Source of the DNA: Myxocyprinus asiaticus
Taxonomy: Eukaryota; Chordata; Actinopteri; Cypriniformes; Catostomidae
DNA length: 64,000 bases
Direction of reading: 5' to 3'
NCBI RefSeq assembly: GCF_019703515.2
Contig: NC_059365.1
Location: 37,870,001 to 37,934,000 of the forward strand
Shown here: one piece after another, positions 24,301-38,200 of the stretch
How positions within the stretch are numbered: the first letter of the stretch is position 1
Layout: every line of letters starts with the position of its first letter
Translations under genes and position numbers: made by a program
The notes under the pieces: generated by a model
Database searches by the model: none
Told to the model about the DNA's origin: nothing
The model's input: the letters and a program-made list of their open reading frames with translations, nothing else

Positions 24301-27300
24301 CAGCTGGACTACCTGAAGGTGGAGTCTCCACTCTCCCCTGAGGGTAACCTGTTGTGACAGCGCGTCCGCTGTAGTGTTGAGGTTGCCCGGGATGTGAGAG
24401 GCTTGCAGCGACTTGAAGTGCTGCTGACTCCAGAGGAGGAGACGGCGGGCGAGTTGTGACATACAACGAGAGCGCAAACCACCTTGGCGGTTGACATATG
24501 CTACCGTTGTCGTGTTGTCTGTCTGAACTAACACGTGCTTTCTCTGGATCAACGGCCGAAACCTCCGCAGGGCGAGCAGAATTGCCAACAACTCGAGGCA
24601 GCTGATGTGCCAATGCAGTCGCGGACCTGTCCAGAGGCCGGCGGCTGCGTGCCCATTGCAAACAGCGCCCCAGCCCGTTTTGGAGGCGTCTGTCATGACC
24701 ACGACGTGCCTGGGGACCAGTTCTAGAGGAACACCTGCCCGTAGGAACGAGAGGTCGGTCCAAGGGCTGAAAAGACGGTGACAGACCAACGTAATGGCCA
24801 CGCGGTGTGTCCCGAACTGACAAAGTCTACAGTAACTCAGATAACCAATCTGTACAATTGTGGTGAGAAGAATATAATCTCAGAATGCTATTCTGTGATG
24901 CGGGTTGGTGCCATTTTGGAGGCACGAGGGGGACTTACACAATATTAGGCAGGTGGTTTTAATGTTGTGGATGGTCGGTGTATACACACACACACATACA
25001 TGCATTATATATTTTTCATATATACATATTAAAAATTTAATATATATAAACACAATAATAAAATATTGATAATGCACATTATTTTTTCATTGTGGTAATG
25101 ATTATTTAGGTGTTATTTTGTCAAAAATTAGAAATATACCAATAATAATTCAATATTGGTTCTGCATATCAGTCATCACTCCAAAATAAAAATGTATGCC
25201 ATATACTGTAAAAATCATTATCAACCATTCTCTACTTTTTTCTTCAGCATGGTGACTCACCATCAAGGCCTTGTCCATGTAGAACTCTCTCCCAGGTGTG
25301 CCGTTGTTGTATTTGGTGTCAATGGCAAAGCAGAGGAAGAGCACGTCCACCACGATCTCGAATATGGACAGGAAGCAGTGTGCCACCAGGAATGCAAACA
25401 AACACACGATAATGAGTGGCAGCACCCACTCCGTGTAATCCCTCTGGTAGTTCAGAGCTAACACCCCTGCAAACGCTGTACACGTCACAATCAGAATCTG
25501 CATGGGTAAAATACATAAATGTTCAGTTTTTAGGTATCGCTCATAGTAACAATCATTGAGAAACTTTGAACAGTTACATAACAGGTTAAGTTGTTCATGG
25601 TTTGCTAAATATACAATGCTATTAAATAACCTGATCGATATTTAAGTAGCATTACACAGCATAATCCCCATTTTACTAGTCATGGGAATTGTTAGGAATT
25701 AAACTATTTTGTTTCTGATCTCGATTGTTCTAAACAATTCTGGTTGCTTAACAGTTCCCTTAACGATTTTTTAGTATTTTAGAAATGCAATTCTTATTGG
25801 ATTTATTGTTCTCAGCAGCCTCTTACCAAATTATGAGATCATTTCTTATTTTAACAGAACAGAATTTTGCAAATGATTTTACTTATTCATTTTTATTTTA
25901 TTTTTTGGGGTGGATTTTTCCCCTTTTTCACCCAATTTGGAATGCCCAATTCCTAATGCACTTTTAAGTCCTCGTGGTCGTGTAGTGATTCGCCTCAATC
26001 CGGGTGGCGGAGGACGAATCCCAGCTGCCTCCGCATCTGAGACCGCCAACCCACGCATCTTATCATGTGGCTTGTTGAGCGCGTTGCCACGGAGACATAG
26101 CACATGTGGAGGCTTCGCGCCATCCACCGCGGCATCCATGCTCAACTCACCACGTGCTCCACCGAGAACAAACCACATTATAGCGACCACGAGGAGGTTA
26201 CCCCATGTGACTCTAACCTCCCTAGCAACTGTGCCAATTTGGTTGCTTAGGAGACTTGGCTGGAGTCACTCAGCACACCCTGGGATTCGAACTAGCGAAC
26301 TCCAGGGGTGGTAGCCAGCATCTTTTACCACTGAGCTACCCAGGCCCCCTTACTCATTAATTTTTATAAAATTACACTAATTACAACAAAACTCATTATG
26401 TGTATCTTTAACTATACATTGTCATGTCAACAACTATCCAGTAATTATTCAGATTTAAGTTTCAAAAGCCTAAAGTGCACATATGATAACAATTCTTGGT
26501 CCATTTCATACATGAATAAATGAATGGCTCGTGGTTCAATATGTTTTTGATTCACTAACAATGACCAGCTGATGAGAGTCATTCGTTCAAGAGGAAGCAC
26601 TGTATGTTTTGCAGTGAGATTCAAAAGGAACAGACTCGCAAGGGTCATTAGTTTGGGAATCGGACTACACTGGTCTCACTGTATGTTTCGCTGTAGATTC
26701 AAAAGAACCGATTCTTAAAGGCCCCAATACATTTCCGGAGAAGTTCTTCTTCGTTCACCGTTCAGGGGTAAAAAAGAATTTTGAAACAAATGAGCAACGG
26801 TATACTGTTTGAGAATATTCAGACACCCGCCACACCACTGTGGGAGGCGTTTAGAAGTCAATTTAAATATGAAGACTACATGTAAAACCTTAACTAATGT
26901 TACATTTTGTGACAAAACGTGTTATCAATGACTTTATGTCTCATTCTATGAGTAGAAATCTCACAAGGTCAGTAAAAGAAACTGTTTTAACCACTCGATG
27001 ATTGACATTAACATTAAAATCACTGACAGGTAAAGTGAATAACATTTATCTCGTTACAATGGCACCTGTCAAGGGGTGGGATATATTAGGCAGCAAGTGA
27101 ACAGTCAGTTCTTGAATTTCATGTGTTGGAAGCAGGAAAAATGCACAAGCGTAAGGATCTGAGCGACTTTGACAAGGGCCAAATTGTGATGGCTAGACGA
27201 CTGGGGCAGTGCATCTCCAAAATGGCAGGTCTTGTGGGGTGTTCCTGGTATGCAGAGGTTAGTAGCTACCAAAAGTGCTCCAAGGAAGGACAACCAGTGA

Positions 27301-30300
27301 ACCAGCGACAGGGACATGAGTGCCCAAGGCTCACTGATGTGCGTGGGGAGCGAAGGCTAGCCTGTCTGGTCCGATCCCACAGAAGAGCTACTGTAGCACA
27401 AATTGCTGATAACCTTAATGCTGGCCATGGTAGAAAGATGTCAGAACACACAGTGCATCACAGCTTGCTGCGTATGGGGCTGCGTAGACGCAGACCAGTC
27501 AGAGTGCCCATGCTGACCCCTGTCCACCACCGAAAGCACCTACAATGGGCACGTGAGTGTCAGAACTGGACCATGGAGCAATGGAAGAAGGTGGCCTGGT
27601 CTGATGAATCACTTATTCTTTTAGATTATGTAGACGGCCGGGTACATAAGCGTCATTTACCTGTAGAAGAGATGGCAGCAGGATGAACCATGGGAAGAAG
27701 GCAGGCCGGCGAAGGCAGTGTGATGCTCTGGGCAATGTTCTGCTGGGAAACCTTGGGTCCTGGCATTCATGTGGATGTTACTTTGACACGTACCGCCTAC
27801 CTAAAGATTGTTGCAGACCACATACACCACTTCATGGCAATGGTATTCACTGATGGCAGTGGCCTCTTTCAGCAGTATAACGCACCCTGCCATACTGCAA
27901 AAATTGTTCAGATATGGTTTGAGGAACATGACAAAGAGTTCAAGGTGTTGACTTGGCCTCAAAATTCCCCAGATCTCAATCCGATTGAGCATCTGTGGGA
28001 TGTGCTGGACCAACAAGTTCGATCCATGGAGGTCCCACCTCATAACTTACAGGACTTAAAATATCTGCTGCTAAGTCTTTGTGTCAGATACCACAGGACA
28101 CCTTCAGAGGTCTTGTGGAGTCCATGCCTCGATGGGTCAGACCTGTTTGATATTAGGCAGTTGGTTTTAATGTTGTGGCTGATCGGTGTATATGCAGTAG
28201 ATAATGTTTCATTTGTCTTGTTTATATTCTGAATTCATGATGCTAATGTGCTAAAATGCTATATGTGGCCATAATATGCACCGCTTACATTCTGTTATTG
28301 TAATTTATGATGACACTGATACAACTGCAAAGATTGGTGTATAAAGGAGTGTTAATGGATAAAATACAGACAAAAGAATGATGATAGGCATATCTTACTT
28401 AAGGCAGATGTGTGAATATCTTTCCCTGCAGACGGTACATGAGTGAATGGGCACTTGAGATTATTTGAGTAGATTCTGATTCCATAGTCTTGGAAAATGT
28501 CTCTTTGCAAACGATTGTACAGATGTAGGTAAATTTGCACCAGCTGGCCAATAACTCTGCACGCCGGTGTGTTCATGCTGAGTCTGACTGATCTAGACTA
28601 ATTGAACAATGATTCGGAAAAATTAGCTGTCGGCCTCAAAGTAGGTGGAGCTCCAGGTCACACCTACCGATGATGTGGATCAATGGCAGTAAGAATGTGT
28701 TTAGCAGCCAGTAAGAAGCTTTCCTAAAAGTTCGCCCAGGCGAGCTGTTACAAACCACCGAAATGAACTCAAAAACACCTTCTTTTTGGCCAGATTTTGT
28801 TCTAAATGACATCATACCTGTTTGTTCTTTGATTTCGTATGTAATATATTGAGGCCTTAAGAGTCATTAATTCGAGAATTGGACTACACTGGTCGTGCTG
28901 TATTTTTCATGCTGTAGTTAAAAAAACAATTTATTAGTCATTCGTTTGGGATTCAGACTACACTATTCGCACTGTATGTTTCAAGTTGTAGATTCACGCT
29001 GTATGTTTTATGCAGTGGATTCAAAAGAACCGATTTATAAGAGTCATTAGTTCAGGAATCAGACTACACTGGTTGCACTGTATGTTTCACGCTGTAGATT
29101 CTAATGAACCGATTCATAAGAGTCATTAGTTCAGGATTCAGACTACACTGTTCGCACTGTATGTTTCAAGTTGTAGATTCACGCTGTATGTTTTATGCAG
29201 TAAATTCAAAAGAACCGATTTATAAGAGTCATTAGTTCAGGAATCAGACTACACTGGTCGCGCTGTATGTTTCATGCTGTAGATTCAAATGATCCGATTC
29301 ATAAGAGTCATTAGTTCAGGAATCGGACTTCACTGGTCACGATGTATGTTTCACGCTGTAAATTCAAATGAACCGATTCATAAGAGTCATTAGTTCAGGA
29401 ATCAGACTACACTGGTTGCACTGTATGTTTCACGCTGTAGATTCAAATGAACCGATTCATAAGAGTCATTAGTTCAGGAATCGGACTTCACTGGTCACGA
29501 TGTATGTTTCACGCTGTAGATTCAAATGAACCGATTCATAAGAGTCATTAGTTCAGGAATCGGTCTTCACTGGTCACGATGTATGTTTCACGCTGTAAAT
29601 TCAAATGAACCAATTCATAAGAGTCATTAGTTCAGGAATCGGACTACACTGGTCACACTGTATGTTTCACGCTGTAGATTCAAATGAACCGATTCATAAG
29701 AGTCATTAGTTCAGGAATCGGACTTCACTGGTCACACTGTATGTTTCACCAAATGTGAGAACAACTCAAAGCCATCAAGGAATTAGCAAGAGATTTCAAT
29801 CGTAAAGGGGTCATATCATGAGGAGTAAAATTTTCCTTGATCTTTTAAAGTAAAAAGGCTTAATTGTTCTATAAAAGCACACTGTAAATTTCCAAAAATA
29901 GCATTTTTCGAATCAATTCTAAGCTGCAAATACAGCTCTAAAATCCTTGGATATCTGACATAAGAAACCTAAAACATTAACACATGAACACCCAGATCTA
30001 CGTGTCAATGACACCTATTCGGCATTCAGCATCTAGGCCTAGTCAGTCACGGTAATGTAAACAAAGTAATTTTGCATATAAGTCTAAAGGCACAGTAGCA
30101 GAAATAAAGGACCATTGATTTCTATGGGTCAGAGAGAGGGTGAAAATAAACTAAACTTTTGACTACTTTTTGGAACAAAGACCTAAAAATATTAAAAAGT
30201 ACGATATAACCCTTTAAAACTGTTCAAAATCAATGAAAGTTTCCACCCTGTAGCAACCATGGGACCAAAACAACAAACTTTTAACTTACAGCTCTGATAT

Positions 30301-31627
30301 TTAAATACTACCAGCAATATCATAACCCACTTCTCACAGAACCCACATAATTTCCAACTTCACCTTGCCCAGAAACAGTACAAAATCTCCCACGGTGTTG
30401 ATGGTCGCCACCCTTAGAGCGTTTTCCACCAGGATCATGAAGGCATCACGGGCCGACGTGCAGAAACTGGTGCTGTTGATGGCCGTTGCCGCATATGCAT
30501 TCTGCAAACAGAAAGATTGTCAGATGTGATCAGATCTGAAATAGGGATGTTTATATGTCACCACAAGCATTAACAGATGCATTTAGCTTATGCATCACCA
30601 CACATCAGTGAGCACTAAAATATACAATCTGCATGAGCAACCAACCTTAAATTGCACAGTTTGTGAGAGTAATCCATTAACTGACTCACCTGATTCAAAT
30701 AATTGAGGCACTTCTCCAGGCACCACAGACAGCAGATACAGGCCTTCAGCATGCAGCGCGCACAAGCGTTTTCCTGTGGGGTGTGTACATGGGGAGATCA
30801 GAATCAAAACACAAGCAAACATTACCCACAATACATTGCTCTTGTTCTTTACTTTAGAGCAGTGAGCATTTGTCAAGCTCACCCTTAATGCTGCAAATCT
30901 GCCCATATAAAGCTGCTGCTGATACCTATTAGCTCATTTATATGCCCGAGGTCCCCGGCCATATATCAAGTAAATGATACGTAACCTAAGTGGAACCCAA
31001 GAGGACAATAACAAACAGCTTGCAGTGTTACCTTCAAAATGTACCTACCCACATCACAACAAAATACCAAATGATCATTTGTGTGATATTTCAGAAAGAG
31101 GAAACTGAGCATCAACATCTTGTTTTACTTTTTTGCATATTTTCATAGTCAACTAGTATTTTTAGTTTAAAGACAACATTTAACCAAAATTGGGTACTAT
31201 TTATTTTAATAAATGCCCGTGGTCTTATTGTGCAGGATTTATCAGTGCAAGTTATTCTAACGAAGAAAAAAAACAAAAAATTTAATAAAGTTTTTGGACT
31301 TTATATGTGAGGTTTTCTTCAACATTCATGTACCAGTGGTTTATTTGTATTAAAAACAAACATTTCTTTTTTTTTTTTTTTTTTTTTTATTATTATAAGA
31401 AGGTCTCGTCATAACTGATTTGGAAACTTTTTACCGGGCCTTCATCCTTTATTTTTGTAACTTTCCCAGTGCCTTTTATGAATAGATTTTACTGTTTAAC
31501 CTTGTCCCAGACTTTCAATATTATACTATGGCAATCCATTATAAAAATTATTACATGTTTAAAACTATGATAATCTAAACAAAGAGTGGAATGAACAAAA
31601 ACCATTTCAAAATGTATTGTGTGAAAA

Positions 31628-31684
<57 letters not shown>

Positions 31685-32226
31685 ACACACACACACACAC
31701 TACTGGTCAAAAGTTTTGAAACACTTACTCATTCTTTATTATAATATTTTTCTTCACATTTTAGAATAATAGTAAAGTCATCAAAACTATGGAATAACAT
31801 AAATGGAACTATGGGAATTATGCTGTGACTAAACAAAATCCCAAATAAATCAAAACTGTGTTATATTTTAGCATCTTCAAAGTAGTCACTCTTTGCCTAG
31901 AATTTGCAGACATGTACTCTTGACATTTTCTCAACCAAATTCTTGAGGCTTTTTAAACAGTATTGAAGGAGTTCCCATCTATGTTGGGCGCTTATCGACT
32001 GCTTTTCTTTATTATTTGGTCCAAGTCATCAATTTCAAAAACTTTAGTTTTTAGTTTTATAATGAAATAAATGAATATGGTGGCACAATTATATTTTTGT
32101 CTACAAAACTAATTTCAAACATTTAAGCATAAGCCTTCAGATCAAAAGATTTAAGATCATGAGAAACATTTCAGTCAAGTGTTTCAAAACTTTTGACCGG
32201 TAGTGTGTGTGTGTGTGTGTAATATA

Positions 32227-32260
<34 letters not shown>

Positions 32261-35200
32261 TATTATGACTTTCCAACAGTTGTGGGGTCATTTCCATCAA
32301 ACCAAACAATTTTGCAACTAACACTTTTATTATTTTTTAATTTTTTTCAAAAGTTAATGTACTTTTTAAAATCAAGCTGTAACTTTGCCAAATTAGGCAA
32401 AAAGTGTGAAAGTATTATTTAATAGTGTGTATTTAGGAAACATAAAATGTTAGCTATGAAATTAGCCTTAGCAAGACAAAAGAGTCTGTCATTTTATTTC
32501 AGTGTCATTTTCCATCAGTTTAAACAATACAAAATTATGTTTAACTTTTTTTTTTAACGAGACTTTACTTTTTAGAAACCCACAATGCTAAAAGTGCCTA
32601 AAGCTGAAGAAACACCCTATAGTATAAAAAATATATTTTATTATTTGTACACCAGTCAGTACGGAATACTAGTTTTAAGGCCTGTTCACACCGAATCTGT
32701 GAGCATTTTGTGAGACGAACGTCTGATGGAAGGTCTGTACAGTAGTCAGCGCTGTTGCTGTTCTACAAACATATTTATACCAGTCTCCTGCCCGCACCTT
32801 CAGCTGTTAGAGATTAATATACTGAACATGGTTAAAGCATTTATTTACATAATTCAGCATAACTGTTTAATTACGTTCTTTCCATGGTGTTGCTGCATTT
32901 TGAGGAGTGTATCGGATGAGGAAAGAGCGCTGTTGCATAAATATATGTCCTATTTATATTTGCACATGTATTTATCTGCGAGTATCTACCAAACGAACTC
33001 CAGAACCCAACTTCACTTTTTATAATGCCTGAATAATATAACACAAGTTACATTGATATAAATACACGTGCAGTAATGTACATTAAGAATAACAGTTTAG
33101 TATAAAATATGATGCATATATTAAAAATAAAAGAAAATACTGGCTCACTGCCTTTTCTTTATTTATATTATTGCAGTACTTTGTTAGATTATCCTTGCAA
33201 TTAAAATAGCAATGTGGTTCTGCAATTTGTTTGTCTAAAACACTGCATATAACAAATCTTTTTTATGGGATTTTACGAGCTTAGTGAAAAACGAATTGCT
33301 CAACCTCGCTGCTATTTTTAATGCCATGAGAATATAACAGGTACAGTGATATACACATTAAATAATGCACATTAATACAAACAAACCATTAGCAGACTTT
33401 CAAAAACAGTTAATGTTTGCAGAACCAAGGGATCATGATATATAATATTCGGCAGTTGATTAGCGCCACCAACATGCTGGATTGAGCAGCTGCAGCGACT
33501 GACAAAAATATCTTATCTCATTGGTCAGTCAGTTTTCATCGCAGTCTGAAGAAATAAAAAGAAAAAATGTGTTTGTTTTTTTTATCGGTCCGCTCCATAA
33601 AACAAAACAAAAAAACAACTTTGGATTATCAGTACGATTTGTCAGACCCAATGTGAATAGCGCCATTGGAATCCATTGTTCCCATTCAAAAGCTCATTCG
33701 GAACGAGCAATCGAACCAAAAAACAGACTTGGTGTGAACAGGCCTTAAACCTCTTAGAAAATGTCATAGTATTAGTTACATTCTTATGTCATAGTGCCAA
33801 GCACAACATAAGCACTTTCTTGTCCTAGTAAAATAAACATTCAACATGTCGTATGATTTTTATTTATTTTTTTAAAGTGGGGGACTAGCATTGAAACAGA
33901 GCTGTGTATCTACCTTTCCTTTGAGTTGGTTGTGAATGTACATTAGGATGAGGCGTGGGATCTTGACCAGGGTGATAATGAAGGAGCCCTTGGCCACAGT
34001 GCCCAGGTGATAGCGCACCAGCCGCAGCACTGATGACAGGATGGGCGTCACTGGGAGTTTGGTTTTGTCCCTGGAGAATTATGAGATAAGTTACTCTAAA
34101 ACATACATCAACTTCACCTTTCAAGGTTATAACTGTAATCAACTCTAAAGATTAGTTGAAAAAAAATAAAGTGATAGGCTCAAACTTCCACAAAAATAAT
34201 GCAAACAAAAATAATATTATAAAATACTACGGTCTTATTTTTTAGGTGTTTAAAGTTGCACCGTTTCTGTGCATCTTTTCCATCCACAGAACTGCCACTC
34301 ACTGGATGTTTTTTGTTTTTGGCACTATTAAATGAACCAGCCCGACTGGCACCAGCAATCATCCATGTGATTGTCTAATCAGCCAATCATGTGGCAGCAG
34401 TGCAGTGCATAAAATCATGCAGATACAGGTCAGGAGCTTCAGTTAATGTTCACATCAACCATCAGAATGGGGAAAAAATTTGATCTCAGTGATTTCGACT
34501 GTGGCATGATTGTTTGTGCCAGAGGGGCTGGTTTGAGTATTTCTGTAACTGCTGATCTTCTGGGATTTTCACACACAACAGTCTCTAGAATTTACTCCGA
34601 ATGGTGCCAAAAACAAAAAACATCCAGTGAGCGGCAGTTCTGTGGACGGAAATGCCTTGTTGATGAGAGAGGTCAACAGAGAATGGCCAGACTGGTTTGA
34701 ACTGACAAAGTCTACGGTAACTCAGATAAACACTCTGTACAATTGTGGTGAGAAAATTCTGAGATGCGGGTTGGCACTGTTTTGGTGGCACGAGGGGGAC
34801 CTACACAATATTAGGCAGATGGTTTTAATGTTGTGGATGATCAGTGTATTTAAAAGAAATATAGCCCAAACACTTTTCAAACAAAACACTTCACAAACAA
34901 GTTTGTTAGGTTTTAAATTATAAAACAGATATATTGTTTAAAAACTTTGGTATAACAGATATAATAAATATATTGTTAAAATTAAGTCAAAAAGTATTTG
35001 AACATTCACTGGCTGTCAAAAATGTCAAAAATGACTAAGAAAAATTAAGTTAGTTCTGAGAAAAGCTCTAGCATCATTAAAAGCGACATAGATTTCCAAA
35101 AGTGTCCGAATACTTTATGGGGCCACTGTCATTGTCTCTGCATATTAAACTAGCATAGGAGAAAGCATTTTAACTTTAACTTTAAAATGACACAGCATAA

Positions 35201-38200
35201 ACAAGAGAAAACTGTGGCATTGAGAGCATTTTCTCACTAAAATTAACAATAGAAGGGACCAATCCAGACCTCGTGAAATAGTAGGTTACCACAGCGCCGG
35301 CTACAGTCATCTGCTGACAAGCCAGGATGAACTCACTGATCCAGATCAGACCCACTGCGTGGTACCAGGTCATGTACTGCAGCGCGCCTGTGAGCCTGAA
35401 CTCAACCAAACCCGTGTCCTCATTCTTCTCTGGGTTCCCTGTGGAACAGAACGTGCAAGTCTGAGATACTGTTGTGTTCGTAAGAGCCTTCTACAATGGT
35501 AATGCTCATTTTTTAAATGAGAACGATATTCCCGAGCAAAGCTCTGCTAAAATTATCAGTGCAAACGAAAAATCCAAAGCAAAACCACTCTTAAATATGA
35601 ATAATATATTAATTTTAAAATGTACAATATATTATAATATCATATCATTAACATTTAATTTAGTATATCTGAGGTTTGAATTGGACATTGAGGAGTTACT
35701 AAAAGGAATATTCAGGGTTCAAAACAAGTTAAGCTCAATTAACAGCATTTGTAGAATAATTTTGATTTCTACAAAAAATAATTTCAACTCATCCCTCATT
35801 TGTTCAAAAAATTATTATTTTAGTTGGTAAAATCTCTTACTAAATATCTCTGTTAAGTTATATCCAATTTTACAACTTAGGGTTAGGGATGTAATCCTGC
35901 AATTGGATATAATTTTACACACATACAATTAGTAAGTGATTTTATCACACTAAAATCATGTTCACACGTACAGTGTTTACATCTTATAGCTATACTTTTA
36001 ACCCTTTAAGCTCGGATGGGCCCCTGAAGAAAAAAATATTATCAAGATATTACTAACTATAGTCTTGACCAACACAAAATAGGTATCGTTTGAAAGCTTA
36101 GAAGCTCTTCTTTACAATGCATGTCAAAGAGCAGAATATAACCAGCCTATTTGTTTTACTCACCGAAAAATCTAGCGAGTAATAGTTAAGCATATGTCTT
36201 TAACATTTATGTTTCATATGAACAGGTGTTGCTAATATTCCACATTTTGCTTACAACTTCACGGAAAATAAACAGAACATGAAATATCACCTCACCATTA
36301 CTTAGAAGAGATGATTATCTTTAAAACGAGCCCACACACAAAGTCGGATGCATAGGTCATTAGATAATTCACACAACGCACAATGTGCACACAGCATCTG
36401 ACTATCTGGCTATCTGGCTACAAATATGTTAGCTTTCCTGGATCAGATGACATCATCAGAAATACTGTAGCGTCATGGAAAACAAAACCAATTGGATTGG
36501 GTTCAGACTGCTCCAACCAGTGGTGATAGTCCTCCATATTTGGGCAGAGAGTCATGTGATCAATCACACTACTTACATATGCGACCAGGAGATGGCGACA
36601 GGTACTCAGTGATGACTCATGAAAGTAATTCTGTGAAATCTCATTACTAAAGACATTACTAAGTCTGCATGCAGTGCTGGGTAGTAACAGATTACATGTA
36701 ATCTGGATTACGAAATCAGATTACAAAAATCAAGTACTTGTAATTGGATTAAATTACATTTTAAAATACTCGTAATCAAACAGTTACTTTTTTATAGATT
36801 ACATGATTACATATTAACAAAGTAAATTGCAAATAATTTATTGATCATTTTCATATCAATATCAATATTTTCTTACCCCGAAGCGCAATAGTCTTATAGA
36901 TGAAAATTTTGAGCATGTGCTCCTTTTACATTACAACATTAAGATATGCACCTCGGCTAAGGAATAGGTAATGGACTATTACCAAGTAGTAAGTGTTAAA
37001 AGTGTGTCAGAGTTTAGAGCACACATTGAACTTAATTGCTTCAAAGGATCTAGTGGATACCATCTCTAAGGGTCCTACCCGCAGGGTACACAATAGTTCA
37101 ACTGCACAATGTGCAGCAATACAGAACAAAGTCCATCGCTCTACTGTTGCTGCTGATGAAGTGGAGTCCACTGCATGAAAATTGAAAAAAAAGAAATTGA
37201 CACAATTGTTCCTGGTGTGACTCGGTGGAACACTGCTCTTTTAGAATAATCTTGCTGTTCAAAAGATAATATTTTGCACCTCAGCTTTGGAATAGGCGAT
37301 GGGCTATCAGTAAGCAGTCAGGGTTTCAAGTGTTTCAGTGTTTTTAGATGAAAGCTTTGACCTAGGCAACATCGTTGCTGTTGATTTTATGGTCATTAAT
37401 GTTCATAATGCTGCTATTGTTTTATGCACTTAAAATGAACTTGATGTCTCAGTGTTTTGCATTATAAACTTTTGCCATGCACTGTCTTTGCTATTAAATT
37501 TAATGTTTATTTCATTCATGTAATGTTTAATGCACTTTTTAAAAATGTAATAAAGAGCTCTTTTTGTTAATAATGAAGAATGGAATATATTTTCTTCCTC
37601 TTTTTGCGATTTTTCTGCAGTTTCTTAGGCTAAGTGTCTCAGAATGTCTCAATCTATATCATTACAATTTTTGAAAAGTATTCTTTTAAATTATACCAAA
37701 CATTTGATCCTCGTTTTTTTTTTTTTTTTTTTTTTTTTTTGTTATAGTATTTTTATAACTTTTATAATATTTTTGTTGAGTTAATTGTGGGTATGCCAAT
37801 GAAACAGAAATCGTTAAAAAACACCCTCAGAGCTTAAAGGGTAAAAAGGTGTGTATTTCAGCATTTATGGACTGGCCTTATTTACTTCCACTGTAAGTGC
37901 CTTACTGTAACTGCATTTTTTTAATAAACGAGGGGCAAGTCAAAACTATTTTTTGTGGTAATCCCATATTTTATATTATTTTAAAATTCTGATAAAATGT
38001 ACTAATCCTCGTGTTGTTCCAAACCTGTATGACTTTCTTTCATGGAACACAACAAGAGAAAATGTAAAGAAGGTTCACGCCGTTACAACCCCCCCCCATA
38101 CAATAAAAGCATACAATGACTATGAACTAGTCAAGCTCAAAAAAGGGAAAACAAACAAACAAACAAAAAAACAACAACATAAAATTAGTCCATACAGTTT

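Larger units (their letters stand above)
21787..24811 (-). mobile_element. 5'-truncated DIRS-type retrotransposon
   Basis: The right side (24801 downward, - strand) encodes an RNase H domain and then a tyrosine recombinase, the gene order of DIRS elements, which use a recombinase instead of an integrase. gag and reverse transcriptase are missing. The left side (21787-22170) has a hairpin-forming inverted repeat (GAGGGAACGAGACGTTG at 21822 versus CGTCTCGTTCCCTCCATCAG at 22065) and a direct repeat GTTGGTGTCGATGTAGTGAC at 21836 and 22140. This block is GC-richer than its surroundings. Similar sequence is, from memory, abundant in cyprinid genomes. Confidence 0.82.
26719..28856. mobile_element. 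TTAA-bounded element inserted in the satellite array
   Basis: TTAA at 26715-26718 and at 28857-28860. Ends are AGGCCCCAATA and TATTGAGGCC. Removing the element restores a typical satellite unit (AACCGATTC-TTAA-GAGTCATT). About 28350-28800 is homologous, inverted, to 40090-40500 and 41155-41560 (GCTGGTGCAAATTTACCTAC word). It carries a nested Tc1. Confidence 0.78.
36002..37841. mobile_element. TTAA-flanked element, copy 2, with hAT insertion
   Basis: TTAA at 35998-36001, left end CCCTTTAAGCTCGG. The right end CAGAGCTTAAAGGG at 37828-37841 is its complement, followed by TAAA rather than TTAA. It shares its body with the element at 7509. About 36664-37560 is a separate hAT-derived insert. Confidence 0.7.

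Noticed and set aside
23962..24357. 131-codon + strand frame
   Set aside because: It is the shadow of the DIRS RNase H frame on the opposite strand.
25910..26314. 134-codon + strand frame
   Set aside because: Antisense reading of the SINE; the same pattern recurs at the other SINE copy.
28861..29750. CRISPR-like array
   Set aside because: Repeats are directly contiguous with no unique spacers, in a eukaryotic intron; it is a satellite.
35474..35830. 118-codon AT-rich + strand frame
   Set aside because: No recognisable motif, antisense in an intron, codon composition of random AT-rich DNA.
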